A DNA stretch of 64,000 bases from Arabidopsis thaliana (taxonomy: Eukaryota; Streptophyta; Magnoliopsida; Brassicales; Brassicaceae), in NCBI RefSeq assembly GCF_000001735.4, contig NC_003074.8, positions 11,470,101-11,534,100 of the forward strand, given 5' to 3'. The number at the start of each line of letters is the position of its first letter. Position 1 is the first letter of the stretch. The notes below the pieces were generated by a model that made no database searches, was not told where the DNA came from, and saw only the letters and a list, made by a program, of their open reading frames with translations. A program made the translations under genes and the position numbers. Below, piece by piece: positions 11,382-25,599 of this stretch.

Positions 11382-12054
11382 TTCACAAAACAAAATTAAA
11401 AATAAAAACAAGATTTTTTTGGAGAATAATAAAAAACTATAGTTAAAATGTTTGTTTTTTATGTGTCCGAATGAACCAAGTTTATATTTATAAAGATTAA
11501 AATGTTATGAATTTTCATATAAATATTGTTTTATATATAAATTGTTAATTGTATAATAATTGATTGAAAATAGATAAGATGGGATAAAAAATCTCCAAAA
11601 TCTCAAATGCCAATAATAATATAACAAGTGTTATTATCTCAAGAAAGTGAACTCTTCACTTGCAGAGAACGTGTGTGAAACGTACATCCCAATAACATGA
11701 TGACATGTTGCATATATGGACCCCAAAAAAAAAGACATATATGAACTTATTAATTCACATAGCTTTTTTTGAGTTTTCAACACCTCCATTGCAAACATTA
11801 AACGGGAAAAAGTTAAAAAAACAAACAAACTAATTTTAATTTGGAAGTTTAATACCCAATATTTTTAGATTGGAATAAAACTACCTCATCTAATTATTTG
11901 TAGTCACAAAATACCTCAGATATAAGTTATTGGTGGAATCAAATCCAGTCGTTAACGGGCGTTACGGAATCATTTAACGGTGTTAAATTCTAATTCCGTA
12001 TGATCTAGTTTATATAGGGGTTGTTTAGATTTATTAGTTGAGAATATTATTGTA

Positions 12055-12117
12055 TCCTAGTGGCTACACACGAGGCTAACTTATTCTCCTTACTCGGGTT
12101 TGATACCCCTAACTCGC
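12055..12117 (+). other. tRNA/SINE-like promoter module, left arm
   Basis: 'cctagtggctacacacgagg' followed about 30 bases later by 'gggtttgatacccc' resembles a pol III A box and B box (T-loop GGTTCRANNCC). The mirror copy in the other arm (12485-12547, minus) is closer to consensus. No complete cloverleaf is apparent. Confidence 0.35.
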
Positions 12118-12328
12118 AATTTTTTTTTTAGTTTTTTCTTCTTCTTCTCCTCCGGGTGTTCGTTGAGAAATCAAAATTGGAGAGAAATCCAGAGTCAAGG
12201 GTCGAAGAAGCTTCTCATGATTCGGATCTGCTATTTGAAAAGGTTGAAAGAGAAGAGCTTCTTTGTAGAAAGAGTTTGGGGAGAGTTCCAAGTTCCAACA
12301 TGGGCGGATTGAGGTGGAGGAGGTGAAA

Positions 12329-12430
12329 GAAGTGGAGTTACAGAAGGTGGAAGGCAAGAAGGAGGCGTTGGAGGTGGAGGAAGTGGAGTTACAGAAGGTG
12401 GAGGGCAAGAAGGAGGCGTTGGAGGTGGAG
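12329..12430 (+). repeat. 51-bp tandem repeat, two units
   Basis: Units at 12329-12379 and 12380-12430 differ at about one base. The length is a multiple of three; on the plus strand each encodes EVELQKVEGKKEALEVE, a charged coiled-coil-like heptad pattern. This suggests a captured exon, but no source gene is recognised. Confidence 0.7.
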
Positions 12431-12484
12431 ATGAGGTGATTGGCGGATCTGTTAAGAACCACCGGCGAAAATAAGAAAAGGGCC

Positions 12485-12547
12485 TTACTAGGGATTCGAA
12501 CTCGGGTTAATAGGGTTAAGTGACCTTGCTAAATACCACTAGGGTAC
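12485..12547 (-). other. tRNA/SINE-like promoter module, right arm
   Basis: On the minus strand 'accctagtggtatttagca' is followed by 'cccgagttcgaatcccta', a near-consensus B box (GGTTCGANTCC). It is an inverted counterpart of 12055-12117 and lies inside the inverted arms of the MULE-type element. Confidence 0.4.
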
Positions 12548-12577
12548 GGTAATAAATTTCGTTTAGTGTAGACAAAC

Positions 12578-12580
<3 letters not shown>

Positions 12581-12627
<47 letters not shown>
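12581..12627. repeat. (TA)n microsatellite
   Basis: Uninterrupted TA dinucleotides for 47 bases inside the MULE-type element. Confidence 0.95.
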
Positions 12628-12631
<4 letters not shown>

Positions 12632-13019
12632 CTAGTTAGAGTTAAAATTTAACGCCGTCAAATAATTCTGTAACGCCCGTTAACGGTTGGGTTTGATTCT
12701 ACCAATAATTTGTGTCTGAGATATTTTTGGAATACAAATAATTAGATGAGGTATTTTTATTCCAATCTAAAAATATTGGGTATTAAACTTCCAAATTAAA
12801 ATTATTTTGAGTTTTTTATAGCTTTTTTCCCAACATTAAACAGTTGAATCTTTTATTCAACATGTTCATTGCACATAATCTAAAAATAATATTTTCAAAA
12901 ACTACAATCCCATCTAATCAATCCTCTATTTTTATCTTAATTCGACTAAAACCAAAAACATGCATTTAATTATTTCTTTTTTTTTAAACCACAATAGGAT
13001 AATTTTATAAATCTCAATA

Positions 13020-15622
13020 CAATGTCAGCCCTGGACAGAGCGAAGAGAAACATTGGTATGAGGCCCCCATTTTTAAGGGGCTCCCATTTAATTTTTGTTT
13101 TTATATATACATATATTTATAAATCGTACATGTCCTATGCTATATGCTAGAGCAAAAATATTCACAGAATAAACGTGATATGAAGAAAGATATTTTAAAA
13201 ACAGAATAAAAAATCAATTTATGTGGTGTCACGTGTCAGTCACTCAGCCCGACAACCTATAAAACAGAAACTCAACTTTAATACATAAAAAAAACCAACA
13301 ATAATGTTTTGGTTGGTCATTATACCCATGACCTTTGAGTATCTTCCTCTTCTTTGTTTCTCTTTTCATCAACGCTGTTCTTCAATCTCTACTTCTACAA
13401 TCAATTCTCTATACTCATGACAGATAATTTTCCTATTTAGTCGATAATGTGTTCATGTTTATACTTAATTTTTAGTTGATTTTGTTCATAAACTTAATTT
13501 TTATATAAACTTTTTTAGGTATTTCAACAAGAAAAACAAAGTGTAAAACAGGGGCTCAAAAAAGAAAGAAATAGAGAAAAGATGAACAACTTGTGAAATC
13601 TTTGAGTAATTCTATGTTGAGGTATGTTAAAAGGTCAAAATCTGGTAAGTATGATGAAAGTGATAGAGTTGGTGATGAGAATGAGAATCAAGAAGATGAT
13701 AAGGCCGGAGAAGAAACAATGGCTGATTGTGACAAAGAGGAATGTGAAAAAATCTCTAAAGAAGATGATGTGCCTGTGGATTTAGAAAAACCTCCGGAGA
13801 TTTCGATTTTACAATTTACAGATCCTGCAAATTGGAGAAAAAATGATAAGGGATTAAAAGATTATCTAGTGCAAAAAGGTCCTATGGAAAGAGTTGAAAG
13901 AGACTACGTTTTCCCCAAAAATGATGTTGGTAGACATTTTTTTTATAGATATTTCAAAAGGGAGTTGAAAAATGGAGAAAAACAAGACAGGAATTGGTTA
14001 CTTTATTCAAAAGCATAAGACAAAATCTATTGCTTTTGTTGTAAGTTGTTTAGACGGGAACAAGATGCCACTCAGTTGTCAAGCACATGATTCAACGATT
14101 GGAGGAATGTCAAGATAAGACTCAGCCAACATGAAACTAGCCATAGTCACATCTTTTGCATGGGTCAATGGATAGAATTAATTGAGATTGGGAAAGGAGC
14201 ATACCATTGATAAGTATTTACAAGAAGAAGTCAAAAGAGAGAAAAATCATTGGAGAGAAATTTTGTTGAGACTTTTTGCATTGGTGAAAAATCTTGCTAA
14301 GCAGAATATAGCATTCCGTGAAACTAAGGAGAAGATTGGTGAGAGAAATAATGTAAACTTCTTGAGATTCATTGAAACGTTTGAAGAGTTTGATTCACTT
14401 ACGCAGGAGCATATCAAACGAGTTAAAGAAGGTAAAATTCACTATCACTATCTAAGCCCCAAAATCCAGAATAAGTTGATTGTTATGCTAGGATCTAAAT
14501 TCAAACGTATGATCATCAAAAAAAATTCAAGAGACAAAATATTTATCAGTAATTCTCGATTGTACTTTAGATAAAAGTCATAAAGAGCAAATGAGTTTTG
14601 TTATCAGATGTGTTGATGTCTCCACCACAACGACACGAGTTGAAGAACTTTTTGTGACGTTTTTAGAAGTCGTCGATAGATCGGGGAAGGACTTTTTGAG
14701 TTGCTTTGTTATACATTGGGTGATCTCAAGTTGAAAATCGATGATGTGAGAGGACAAGGCTATGATAATGGATCCAATATGAAAGGAAAACACAAAAGAG
14801 TACAAAAGTGATTGCTTGATATCAATTCAGTAGCATTTTATACGTCATGTGGTTGCCACAGTCTTAATTTGGCACTTGCTGATATGACCAAATCATCTTG
14901 AAAAGCGATTTCATTCTTTGGAATTATCCAACGCATCTATTGCTTGTTTTCATCCTCTACACCTAGGTGAGAACTCCTAAAGCGATGGTAGGAGGTCTCA
15001 CACTTAAGCCATTATCAGAGACTCGTTGGGAAAGTCGCGTTGAAAGTGTTCGAGCAATTCGTTTTCAAGATCCAAGATCAATCTTGAAACTTCTCTTAAA
15101 CATGGAGAGAATTCAGACATTGATGGGGATCATTTATTTTTGGAGCTTAAAGTTCTAAGAGAAGTTTTACCAAGAGAGATCAAGAAGCCTATTGAGGAAT
15201 TGGATTTTTTGAAAAAGTTTGAAAGTTGTTATCCAAATAAATGGGTTACTTTTAGAGTGATGTTAACCGTTCCAGTTTCCGTCGCCTCGGCTGAAAGAAG
15301 TTTTTCCAAGTTAAAGTTGATAAAATCTTACTTGCATTCTACTATGTCGGAAGAAAGATTGAATGGGCTGGCTATATTGTCAATGAGAGGGACATGGTTG
15401 GAGAGCTGGACTGTACAAGTTGGATGGATAACTTTGCCGAGAAAAACGCAAGAAGAAGTTTGTTCAAAAAATCGAAACAAATATTGAATTTTGATTGTTT
15501 TTTTGTTGAATTTGTGTTTCATGGCTAGTTTTATATTTATGTTTGAAACCAAATATGTTTGAGCTTGATTATGGTTTTAAGGTGCGACATAAGGACCTCC
15601 GTTTTTGTCAGGGCCTACTCTG
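13020..15622 (+). mobile_element. hAT transposon, copy 2, both ends present
   Basis: Left end CAATGTCAGCCCTGG; right end, read inward, CAGAGTAGGCCCTGAC. Both share the hAT-type CA....GCCCTG. Flanked by a perfect 8-bp duplication 'tctcaata' (13012-13019 and 15623-15630). Length is 2,603 bp with an internal deletion relative to copy 1. Confidence 0.88.
13519..15487 (+). pseudogene. hAT transposase, internally deleted, dimerisation domain kept
   Basis: Same gene as 3284-5459. The zinc-finger exon 13593-14018 is open for 141 residues and longer than in copy 1. DUF4371-type pieces follow, then at about 15072 a deletion joins FQDPRS to the region encoding [14 protein letters not shown] in another frame. 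The C-terminus (15140-15487) holds the hAT dimerisation domain: FESCYPNKWVTFRVMLTVPV, SVASAERSFSKLKLIKSYLH, EERLNGLAILSM. About 190 codons of the middle are missing and several stops remain, so it cannot encode an active transposase. It is the only place in the window showing this element's true 3' end. Confidence 0.75.
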
Positions 15623-15630
15623 TCTCAATA

Positions 15631-15810
15631 TTATGTAAAATAGCCTAACTAAGGCCTAAACTATCATCTCCTAATTTCTGGACATTTTATAATTATTCTC
15701 ACCGCTTGTTTTTAAATTATCAACAAATTATACTTTTTCTGAAATAATTTCAAAAACCTATTAAAAATATTGATAAAGTCAACACTAAAATTTTCTCATC
15801 ATCAAACTTA
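15631..15810. other. Host flank of the nested insertion, left side
   Basis: No gene. From about 15733 to 15810 the sequence matches 54778-54853, whose continuation matches the right side of the nest at about 39490. It is therefore the left flank of the large nested insertion, ending in TTA (15808-15810). Confidence 0.6.
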
Positions 15811-18458
<2,648 letters not shown>

Positions 18459-19664
18459 TGATATGGTTCAAATTACCTAGAACTACTCTCTCAAATAAGA
18501 GATCAATTGCAGTATTTTAGGATCGAATTCACGGAGTTCTTTTGTTAAAACAGTTAGTTAAATGTCGAGATTAAGCTAGCAGGGTAATAGTGAAAATAAA
18601 GGAGAACAAAGTAAAAAGACAGCAGATTGATTGTGTTGTAAACGATTTAATAAAGAGCTAGGAACAGGGTATTCTCAAGAAACTATTGGTTAGTAGATTT
18701 AATGAAAGCTAGGTTGTTATCGAACCATTCTTAAACTCAAACTCTAATTATGGAATAACCGGCGGGCTTGCCGCGAAACTCCCTATATCTATAGCTAATA
18801 ATAACCGGAGAAGCCGAGAAACTATCAACATAAATATGCATTCTTAACGAGTTCAATTGTTCATCTTAGTAGATAGGCCGATTCTTATTACACACCTATA
18901 AACCAGATTCATCATATAATAGATCCAACTACAGATACCTATGGGCTATGGCGGGCATATCTATTGTCTGGATTCAAGATCTAGTTAAATACTCTAGATC
19001 TAGCATTAGACATGATTAAAGATGAAAAATTCTACATATAACCTAGCAAAGGGGGCAATCTACTAAACCATATGAATCCCTAATGAGAAACCCTATTCCT
19101 AACAAGCAGACTACTCAGACATATTGGATGAAGCAAACAACATATTCGAGTGTGAAAACATAAACACAGTAATAGAGGTAAGAGTTAGAAAAGATCTCTT
19201 CACTGTATTAAGAACTGGAATGAATCTCTCAAGAACAAATGGATGAATAGCTTCTGTCTCTCACAATAAGGTTTGCAAAGAACTTGATAAAACAAACTTA
19301 GGTCTAAAAGCAAGATATATAAAACCCTAAAAACGTCCAGGGACTAATAATGCAAATAGGAAAGTTTCTGGGGCAAATTTCCTCTTCTGTAAACTTGAAA
19401 GCGTCTAGGGTTTTTGCTGGGGCCGAAACTGGTGTCGATTGACACCAAGAGTGTGTCGATCGACACTCCTCGCTGATTCCTGAACCAAAGTCATCCTTAG
19501 CTTCCTTTTTCTTAGTGTTTGCTCCAAAATGTCTCCTTATCTCTATTGTTGTCCCATTGCATAGAGTACCTGAAAAGACACTAAAAACACTCGAGAAATA
19601 ACATAAAGACTCAAAATCCTATACCTAAAACATAGTTAAAATCGGTGAAAATCGGGTTATATCA
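18459..19664. mobile_element. LTR A of a Ty3/gypsy element
   Basis: 1,206 bp bounded by TGATAT...ATATCA. Preceded by 'gttat' within the Harbinger ORF1; the matching target copy 'gtaat' is at 39245-39249. It contains the palindromic TGTCGATCGACA motif twice near its right end. Followed by the internal region, whose genes run on the minus strand, so LTR A is the 3' LTR of that element. Confidence 0.85.
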
Positions 19665-20748
19665 ACTCCCCTAGACTTAGCTTTTGCTTGCCCTCAAGCA
19701 AAACACAAAAGCTGAACCCGTGGAAGAGGTTTTGAAAACAAAGGAACTCCCAACATTCTCTAGCCTATTGCCATGATCTTTCAAACTAAGTCCATATGCC
19801 TAACAAGTCTAATCAAATCCTAACCAACATATACTTCTCTGCAAGCTTACACAACATTCTAGATTCCATACCTAAGTTCCACAACTATATCCACCATGCT
19901 TTCATCGCTGGGTCTCATCAAACAAGCCAGCATTCAAGATCCTTCTAGACTCATTCATGTACTATACCATGATAAATTGACCATTCTTTTATATATTTTT
20001 TCTTTTTCGGTGTTCTTTCTCTACCCCAGACTTATTCTTTTTAGAGATTAAAGAAAGGGGAACTCGCATACTGGATCGACATCCTCAGCATTTTTCCAAC
20101 CTTTGTAATTGATCATTCCAAATAATGTATAATAATGGGGTCATAGAAAACATTCCTACCCCTATACACTATCTGAAAGTCATCTCAATCTCTCATTATC
20201 TTTTTCTTTTTATAAGGTGAGAGGAACATATTCTTTTTTATCACATTGGTCTCAATATCAGGTACGAACAAGGAGTCAAGATGTATGAATACTAATCGTT
20301 TGAAGAAGTAAAAGGAAGAGCAGTGAGATTAGCTCCAGCCTTAGTGGTTGAGTTGGAAACTAGGATATCCTCAAGTCTGTTAGTTTGCCAACTAGATTTT
20401 CCAATAGTCGGATTGACTCGAACCTGCAGCACTCATCAATCAGGCAATAAACAAGTAAACTAAAGAAAACGTTTCTTTTTTTTTTTTTTTTTTAGAGTTA
20501 GAAAATAAAAGAAATAACCAAATGAATTGCAAAACGAAAAATAATAAGAAACAAAAATAAAAGCCATATTAGTACGAACCTCCCCCAGACTTAAACGACA
20601 TTTTCCCCAGTGGCATTCAAATCCAGAGAAAGCGGGAAAAATAAATCAAAAATAGAAGAAAAGAAAAGAGAGGGAAAAGAAAAATCAAACCAGTGGGTTG
20701 CCTCCCACTAAGCGCTTGTTTTGAGTCAATAGGTTGACTTGGCGGAGT

Positions 20749-21546
20749 TCAGGATGTGGGTGGAGTGGTGGAGGATTGATGCTGCCTCCTCGCCTTCCAA
20801 GGCGGTGTGTAAACGGATATGGTTCGAGCAGCTTCTGGTGTCGATCGACACTCAGGGGTGTGTCGATCGACACTCAGGGGTGTGTCGATCGACACTCTTC
20901 TCGTCACCTGCAAAAACAACAGGAGAAACAAGCTTTCGAGGAATCTAGGCTTGTTATCATGTGAAGCAGTCTTCGAATAATCCAAAGAATTAATCAAAGA
21001 TAAAACAGGAGAAGAGAGAGAAGAGAACTTATCACATAGGTCCTCAAGTGGTGTGGGCTGAAGAGAATCTGCAAAATTCTCTGTCCGTGAATCCCGAGGG
21101 TGTCGATCGACAGGGGTAGTCACCGTTGCTCTACAACTCTCATTGGCGAGCTGAACGTGTTGGAGCGTTGTGTGTTGCTCTATGGTGGGATTCTGATCAG
21201 TCTGAGGAGGTGTGCCTATGCTAGAAGCAATGCAACTGATAGGCTTAGTAAGCTTTGAACCATCCATGCCAAACTCCATCTCCGAATCACAAACCTTGAG
21301 AGAGATTCTCCCTCTCTTCACATCAAACCTAGCACCAGCTGTAACTAGGAATGCTCTTCCAAGGATAAGGGGATCCTTGGGTTCCTTTTCATAGTCCAGG
21401 ACCACAAAATCAGCAGGGATAACAGAGTTACCAACCTTAACAGGAACATCTTCAAGGATTCGCTTGGAACGATCCGCAATGAGAAGAGTAATGCGAGTAG
21501 GCTTGTAGTGAGTCATGCCTAGTCTCTTAGTAACAGACTTAGGCAT
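20749..21546 (-). pseudogene. Fossil aspartic protease region of the Ty3/gypsy element
   Basis: The stretch with ADRSKRILEDVPVKVG, FVVLDYEKEPKDPLILGRAF and LVTAGARFDVKRGRISLKV is the usual Athila/Tat retroviral-type aspartyl protease region. It is followed by a low-complexity tail made of repeated SIDT/VDRH segments from the palindromic motif. No reverse transcriptase follows. Part of a broken element. Confidence 0.75.
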
Positions 21547-22080
21547 GAGGTTGATGCTTGATCCCAGATCACATAAAGAGCGGCTGAATCTGCTTGTGGA
21601 GATAGAGCAATCAAGAACAAAGCTACCTGGATCTGGAAGCTTCTCGGTGCTCTGACCAGGAGTAATGGTGCGGATGTACTCAGCTATGTCTACTCTCTAT
21701 GCCTTCTCCTTCTTGGCCTTAGGCAGCATGATTGCACTGATGTCTCTGGTAAGTACCTTAGCTTCATCTGAGCTAATTTCATTGTCAACAAGTCGCTTGA
21801 CATACATGTTGAGTGAAGCAGAAGATGTCTCAGAAGCATCCTTAGGAAGAGTATGGAGGATCTTCTCCATTATGGATGTGCACTTAGCAGCATGAATCTC
21901 TTGCTTAGAAAGACGCCTCCTCGGATACGGGACATGAGGAGTGTAGACAGACTCGGGCAGCATAGGTATTTGCACCTCATAAGGTGTTGTCCGGATCCAG
22001 TGTCGATCGACACTAGAGGGGTATCGATCGACACCGTCGTATTGAGTCGTCTCTGAGAATAGCGTCCCATATGGTGCCGA

Positions 22081-23733
22081 TCAACACAGGAGGGTGTCGG
22101 TCGACACCATCTCTGCAACTGCGAGCTCCAACTCGTCTTCAGTGTCCAATTCCTCCCACACATCATCTCCTTCTCTGATCAAGATGGCATTGCGGCTCTT
22201 CCTTGGGTTAGCATCAGGATTACCAGGAAGAAAACCCTCTTGTCTCTTGATAGATTGTGCAGTTTGAGCTTCTTGTACATCTAGCTTCTTCAAGTGAGAG
22301 CTCTGATTATCGATCTTCCCATTAAGATCTGTGTAGACAGCATCAAACTTGCCATTAAACTCCACAACAAGCTTAGTCTGGCTCTCTAGAATCTGCTCAA
22401 GCATCGATTCCATTCTTGTCTCTACTAAGGGTGGAGGGGGGGCTTGGTAAGTTGAATTACCATAGTTCCTTTGAAAGATGCTTTGAGGAAAGGTCTTTTG
22501 GAAAGCAGGCTTTGGAGTGTAGTTGAAGGAACCCTAGTTCCCTGTAAACCTGTTGCCACTGAAGTTGCCCTGTGGCTGCCCAAACTTCCTGTATCCCTGA
22601 CCATCTATGTAGAAGACTCCTTCTTCTGACTCAGGCTCAGGCTCAATAGTTTCTTCTTTAGCTGCAAAGTGGACATGCTTCTTCCCTGTGAGCAAGTTAT
22701 GAACTGAATCTAGCTTAGCATTCACCTCTGCCATCTGATTTCCTGAAATAGCTCCAGCAATCTTCTTCCTCTCAAAATCAGCATTCTTGGTACTGTTGCT
22801 GCAAGCGAGGTTCTATATAAGGGTTGTAGCATCAGCTGGGTAACGTGTATTGAAGTTACCATTGCTCGCTGCATCTAGAGCCATCTGGTATCTCCAATTA
22901 ACTCCTCTAAAGAAGGTACCTAAAAGTTGTACCTCACGGAAACCATGATGTGGGCAATCTCGTTGGTACTCCTTGAAACGAACCCAAGCAGCCTTGAAAG
23001 CTTCAGCTGGACCCTGTGTGAAGGTAGAGAGCTTATTTCTCAACTCCTCAGACTTAGCATCATCGTAGAAATTGTTCAAGAAGGCTATCTTGATGCTTCT
23101 CCAAGTCTTGAGGGAACCTGCTTTAAGTTGTTTCAGCCAAGAAGTTGCTTCCCCAGAAAGTGAATAAGGGAAGAGCTTGCACACTAGGTAGTCCTCTGAG
23201 ACTCCATTAGCCTTGATGCTCAGAACAAGGTCCTCTAATCGCTCGATATGATCCATTGGTTGCTCATGAGATAAGCCATGGAAAGGATGCTCGCCAACTA
23301 AAGCAAAGTAGCCAGGCTTCAGCTCATAGTCGTTTCTCTGGAATGGTGGGGATACAATCGCTGATCGATTAGCATAGAACCGGTCTGACCTGTTGAAATC
23401 CCCAAGAGTACGACGTGGTTCCACAGCTAGAGGAATAGCTGCAAGAATCTGGTGTTGGTGTCGATCGACACCTCTGTTGTGTCGTTCGACACCTATTGCA
23501 TTTGCGTGCTGCTCCCGATGGTGTCGATCGACACCCAGTTGGTGTCGCTCGACACCGAGCCCTGCTGCATCTCTAGCAGCTAACTGCGCATTGAGGCGCG
23601 CTTGATCCTCATTGGCGTCCTCAGGTAGGATGAGTCCATGATCATCCAATCTCTGACCAGCCTCATTGTAGGCTTGTCCATCCTCATCTCTCAAAACTCC
23701 TTTTGCATCAGCTCTGATGACTCTCTCAGCCAT
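22081..23733 (-). pseudogene. Fossil gag region of the Ty3/gypsy element
   Basis: Gag encodes the structural particle protein. The segment holds a retrotransposon-gag domain (LKPGYFALVGEHPFHGLSHE and SLSGEATSWLKQL regions), preceded by an unusual linker in which GVDRHQ/GVERH is repeated. That linker arises from the palindromic DNA motif also present in the LTR. The C-terminal part contains YIDGQGYRKFGQP- and LPGNPDANPRKS-like stretches typical of Athila gag ends. Broken. Confidence 0.75.
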
Positions 23734-24963
23734 TGCTAATTTCTTAGTTTTTGTTAATCAAATTACGGTGAATTGAAAACATATTTGATTTGTGATTCAT
23801 GCTTTCATATGTGTCTACAACATGTTTGGCAGCTTTTTTGAGGTAACCGTTTTCACCTGAAGAATATGTTAACACGTAATGAAATTTTGGATCAAGAAAA
23901 ATATCATAACTTGTAAACATATATACTAGGAAGTGTTGGCAAACAATCTTACATAAGTTATGATAAATCTTAATCGTTACTAAAGCCTTTGCGATTTTGT
24001 TGTTTATGTAATAAATTTATATTCTTATAATTGTTTGGCCTCTTCTTGAAGCTAACAGGAAGGAACTAGCAAGAGATTGAGAAGCTTGTGAAATTCAATC
24101 GCTTGGTACTTCTTAAACTAAGAGTCTAAGATTCATAACCAAAGAGGTTAGACAAATAAAATCTCCTCTCTCTTTTGTGCGGGAACAATTTTGAATGCAT
24201 ACCCTTTATACTTATGTGAATATCAAAAAAAAAAAATCTTATTTTTTTAGAAACTCCAAAAGAGTCAATCTCTTTTAGCTATAAATATTTTAATCTTGTT
24301 TCCTGTTTATACCTTGTGTTTATTCTTCTTGGTATCACAGTGGTCAGAGAGAGATTGTGCTTTTGTGTTTAGTTTATATGCCTGCAATCTTTTTGTATCA
24401 AGAAGTGTTTAGTTTAATTGTTGTGATAAATTTACCTTGCCTTCGTGTGAAAGGGAAAGGAATATTGAAGACTGGGCATGGATAAACGTTAAGAGCAATA
24501 TTCTAATGGTTAAGAGATCAATAGAAAATATGTGAGCAAGCCTCACGGTTTGATATGAAACAGTAGAACAAGATCATTAGTGCTTATATAACACTCATTA
24601 AAAATGAAGTGTTGATTCTAACATAGTTTCTCTGATTCTCCATATAGTGAATAACATTATTTCCTTCTGTTTGATGTTTATGCTAATATGATTTTGTTTT
24701 CTCTATTTTTGTGAGGTTAAATGGAGTGGTTGTGGAGACGATTGGTACAAGTAGAGAACGCACGATATATTTATCACATCAACTAAATCAAGGCATATTT
24801 AAAAGTGGTTGTTGTCTCATTGATTACCGGTTTGTGTTTGATATAGAGTTACGCGTATAAGTACACTTTCATTCTTTTATTTCCTTCTTCTTTAACCTTC
24901 AATTTTCTCTGAATTTCTTGTTTCCATCTTCTTCAACCTTCTTCTTTAACCTGCTTCTTTAAA

Positions 24964-25599
24964 ATGGATGATATGAATCCATTTTATCAGTCTTCGGGTT
25001 TGATAGACTTATTGCATAGTCAGCAAGAAGACATCAATCGTTTTGCAAGTGGATCATCTGAAGTCCCAGCCTTTAATACACAAATGTTTGAAGAAGGAAG
25101 TAAAGATAAAGTAACACTCATGGGTTGTACACAAGATGAAGTCAAACCGAAGGTTGGTTTATCACAAAAGAAATGGTTTCCCAAAGAAGATATTGTTCTT
25201 GTCAGGGCATGGCTTAACACCAACAAGGATCATGTGATTGGTAATGACCAACAATGTCAATCATTCTTGAAACAGATTGCATCATATGTTGATATCAGTC
25301 CGCAACTTGATGATCTGCCAAAGAGAGAGCATGCTAAGTGTAAGCAAAGGTGGTCAAAGGTCAATAAAAGTGTGACCAAGTTTGTAGGTTGTTATAAGAC
25401 GGCAACAACTCATAAAACTAGTGGACAAAGTGAGGATGATGTAATGAAGTTGGCTTATGAAATCTACTACAATGATACCAAGAAGAAGTTCAACTTAGAG
25501 CATACGTGGAGAAAGTTAAGGTATGATCAAAAATGGTGTGAAGCTGCAACTATTAAAGGGAATAAAAATGCTAAAAGAAAGTGTGTCGATGGTTATTGA
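24964..25599 (+). pseudogene. Harbinger ORF1 (Myb/SANT-like), copy B
   Basis: The better preserved copy of the gene at 17827: 211 uninterrupted codons from MDDMNPFYQSSGLIDLLHSQ through the trihelix/SANT-like core (KKWFPKEDIVLVRAWLNTNK; KREHAKCKQRWSKVNKSVTK; FNLEHTWRKLRYDQKW) to KRKCVDGY. As in copy A the stop comes from the LTR that starts at 25597, so the protein lacks the usual Lys/Glu-rich C-terminal coiled coil. In intact elements this protein accompanies the DDE transposase at the transposon ends; no transposase gene for this Harbinger is present in the window. An 'atgg' start in a good plant context (aaaATGGat) supports the chosen start. Confidence 0.75.

Larger units (their letters stand above)
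9705..11793 (-). mobile_element. PIF/Harbinger remnant, copy 2
   Basis: Second copy of the element at 1-2660, truncated on its left by the SPOC gene fragment at about 9705 and interrupted on its right by the MULE-type insertion at 11804. The remaining right-hand part resumes at 12832-13011. Confidence 0.65.
11804..12831. mobile_element. Non-autonomous MULE-type element, long TIRs
   Basis: Flanked by a perfect 10-bp direct repeat 'aacattaaac' (11794-11803 and 12832-12841); copy 1 has a single unoccupied site at about 2602. The ends are inverted repeats of roughly 200 bases, beginning GGGAAAAAG on the left and, read inward from the right, GGGAAAAAAGC, with long matches such as 'ttggaagtttaatacccaat'. 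A 9-10-bp target duplication and long TIRs fit Mutator-like elements. There is no transposase. The inside holds a GC-richer segment with a 51-bp tandem repeat, tRNA-like motifs in both arms, and a (TA)n tract. It inserted after the block duplication. Confidence 0.85.
9752..15117. repeat. Duplicated Harbinger+hAT block, copy 2
   Basis: Direct repeat of 542-5452 (see that entry). Offset is about 9.2 kb once the 1,038 bases of the MULE-type insertion with its target duplication are discounted. Confidence 0.8.
19665..23743 (-). mobile_element. Ty3/gypsy internal region (Athila/Tat-like), fossil
   Basis: Internal part of an LTR retrotransposon on the minus strand, between LTR A and Harbinger copy B. 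Parts seen: gag (about 22.1-23.7 kb), aspartic protease region (about 20.9-21.5 kb), and, next to LTR A, the 'cgcttagtgggaggcaaccc' type sequence commonly found after pol in Athila/Tat elements. Reverse transcriptase, RNase H and integrase are not seen. The 5' LTR and leader expected to the right are replaced by Harbinger sequence at 23744. It is broken, with several breaks. Age is moderate: paired duplicated LTRs still look almost identical, but these are segmental copies rather than the original pair. Confidence 0.8.

Noticed and set aside
12055-12117. A true tRNA gene
   Set aside because: Only A/B-box-like motifs; no acceptor or anticodon stem pairing seen.
12109-12462. 117-codon minus-strand frame in the MULE-type element
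   Set aside because: It is the antisense of the 51-bp coding-like repeat and runs into the inverted arm; Ser/Thr repeats come from the tandem units.
20734-20964. Plus-strand Cys/Trp/Arg/Ser-rich frames, also at 23393-23605
   Set aside because: Shadows of the palindromic motif array on the strand opposite to gag-protease.
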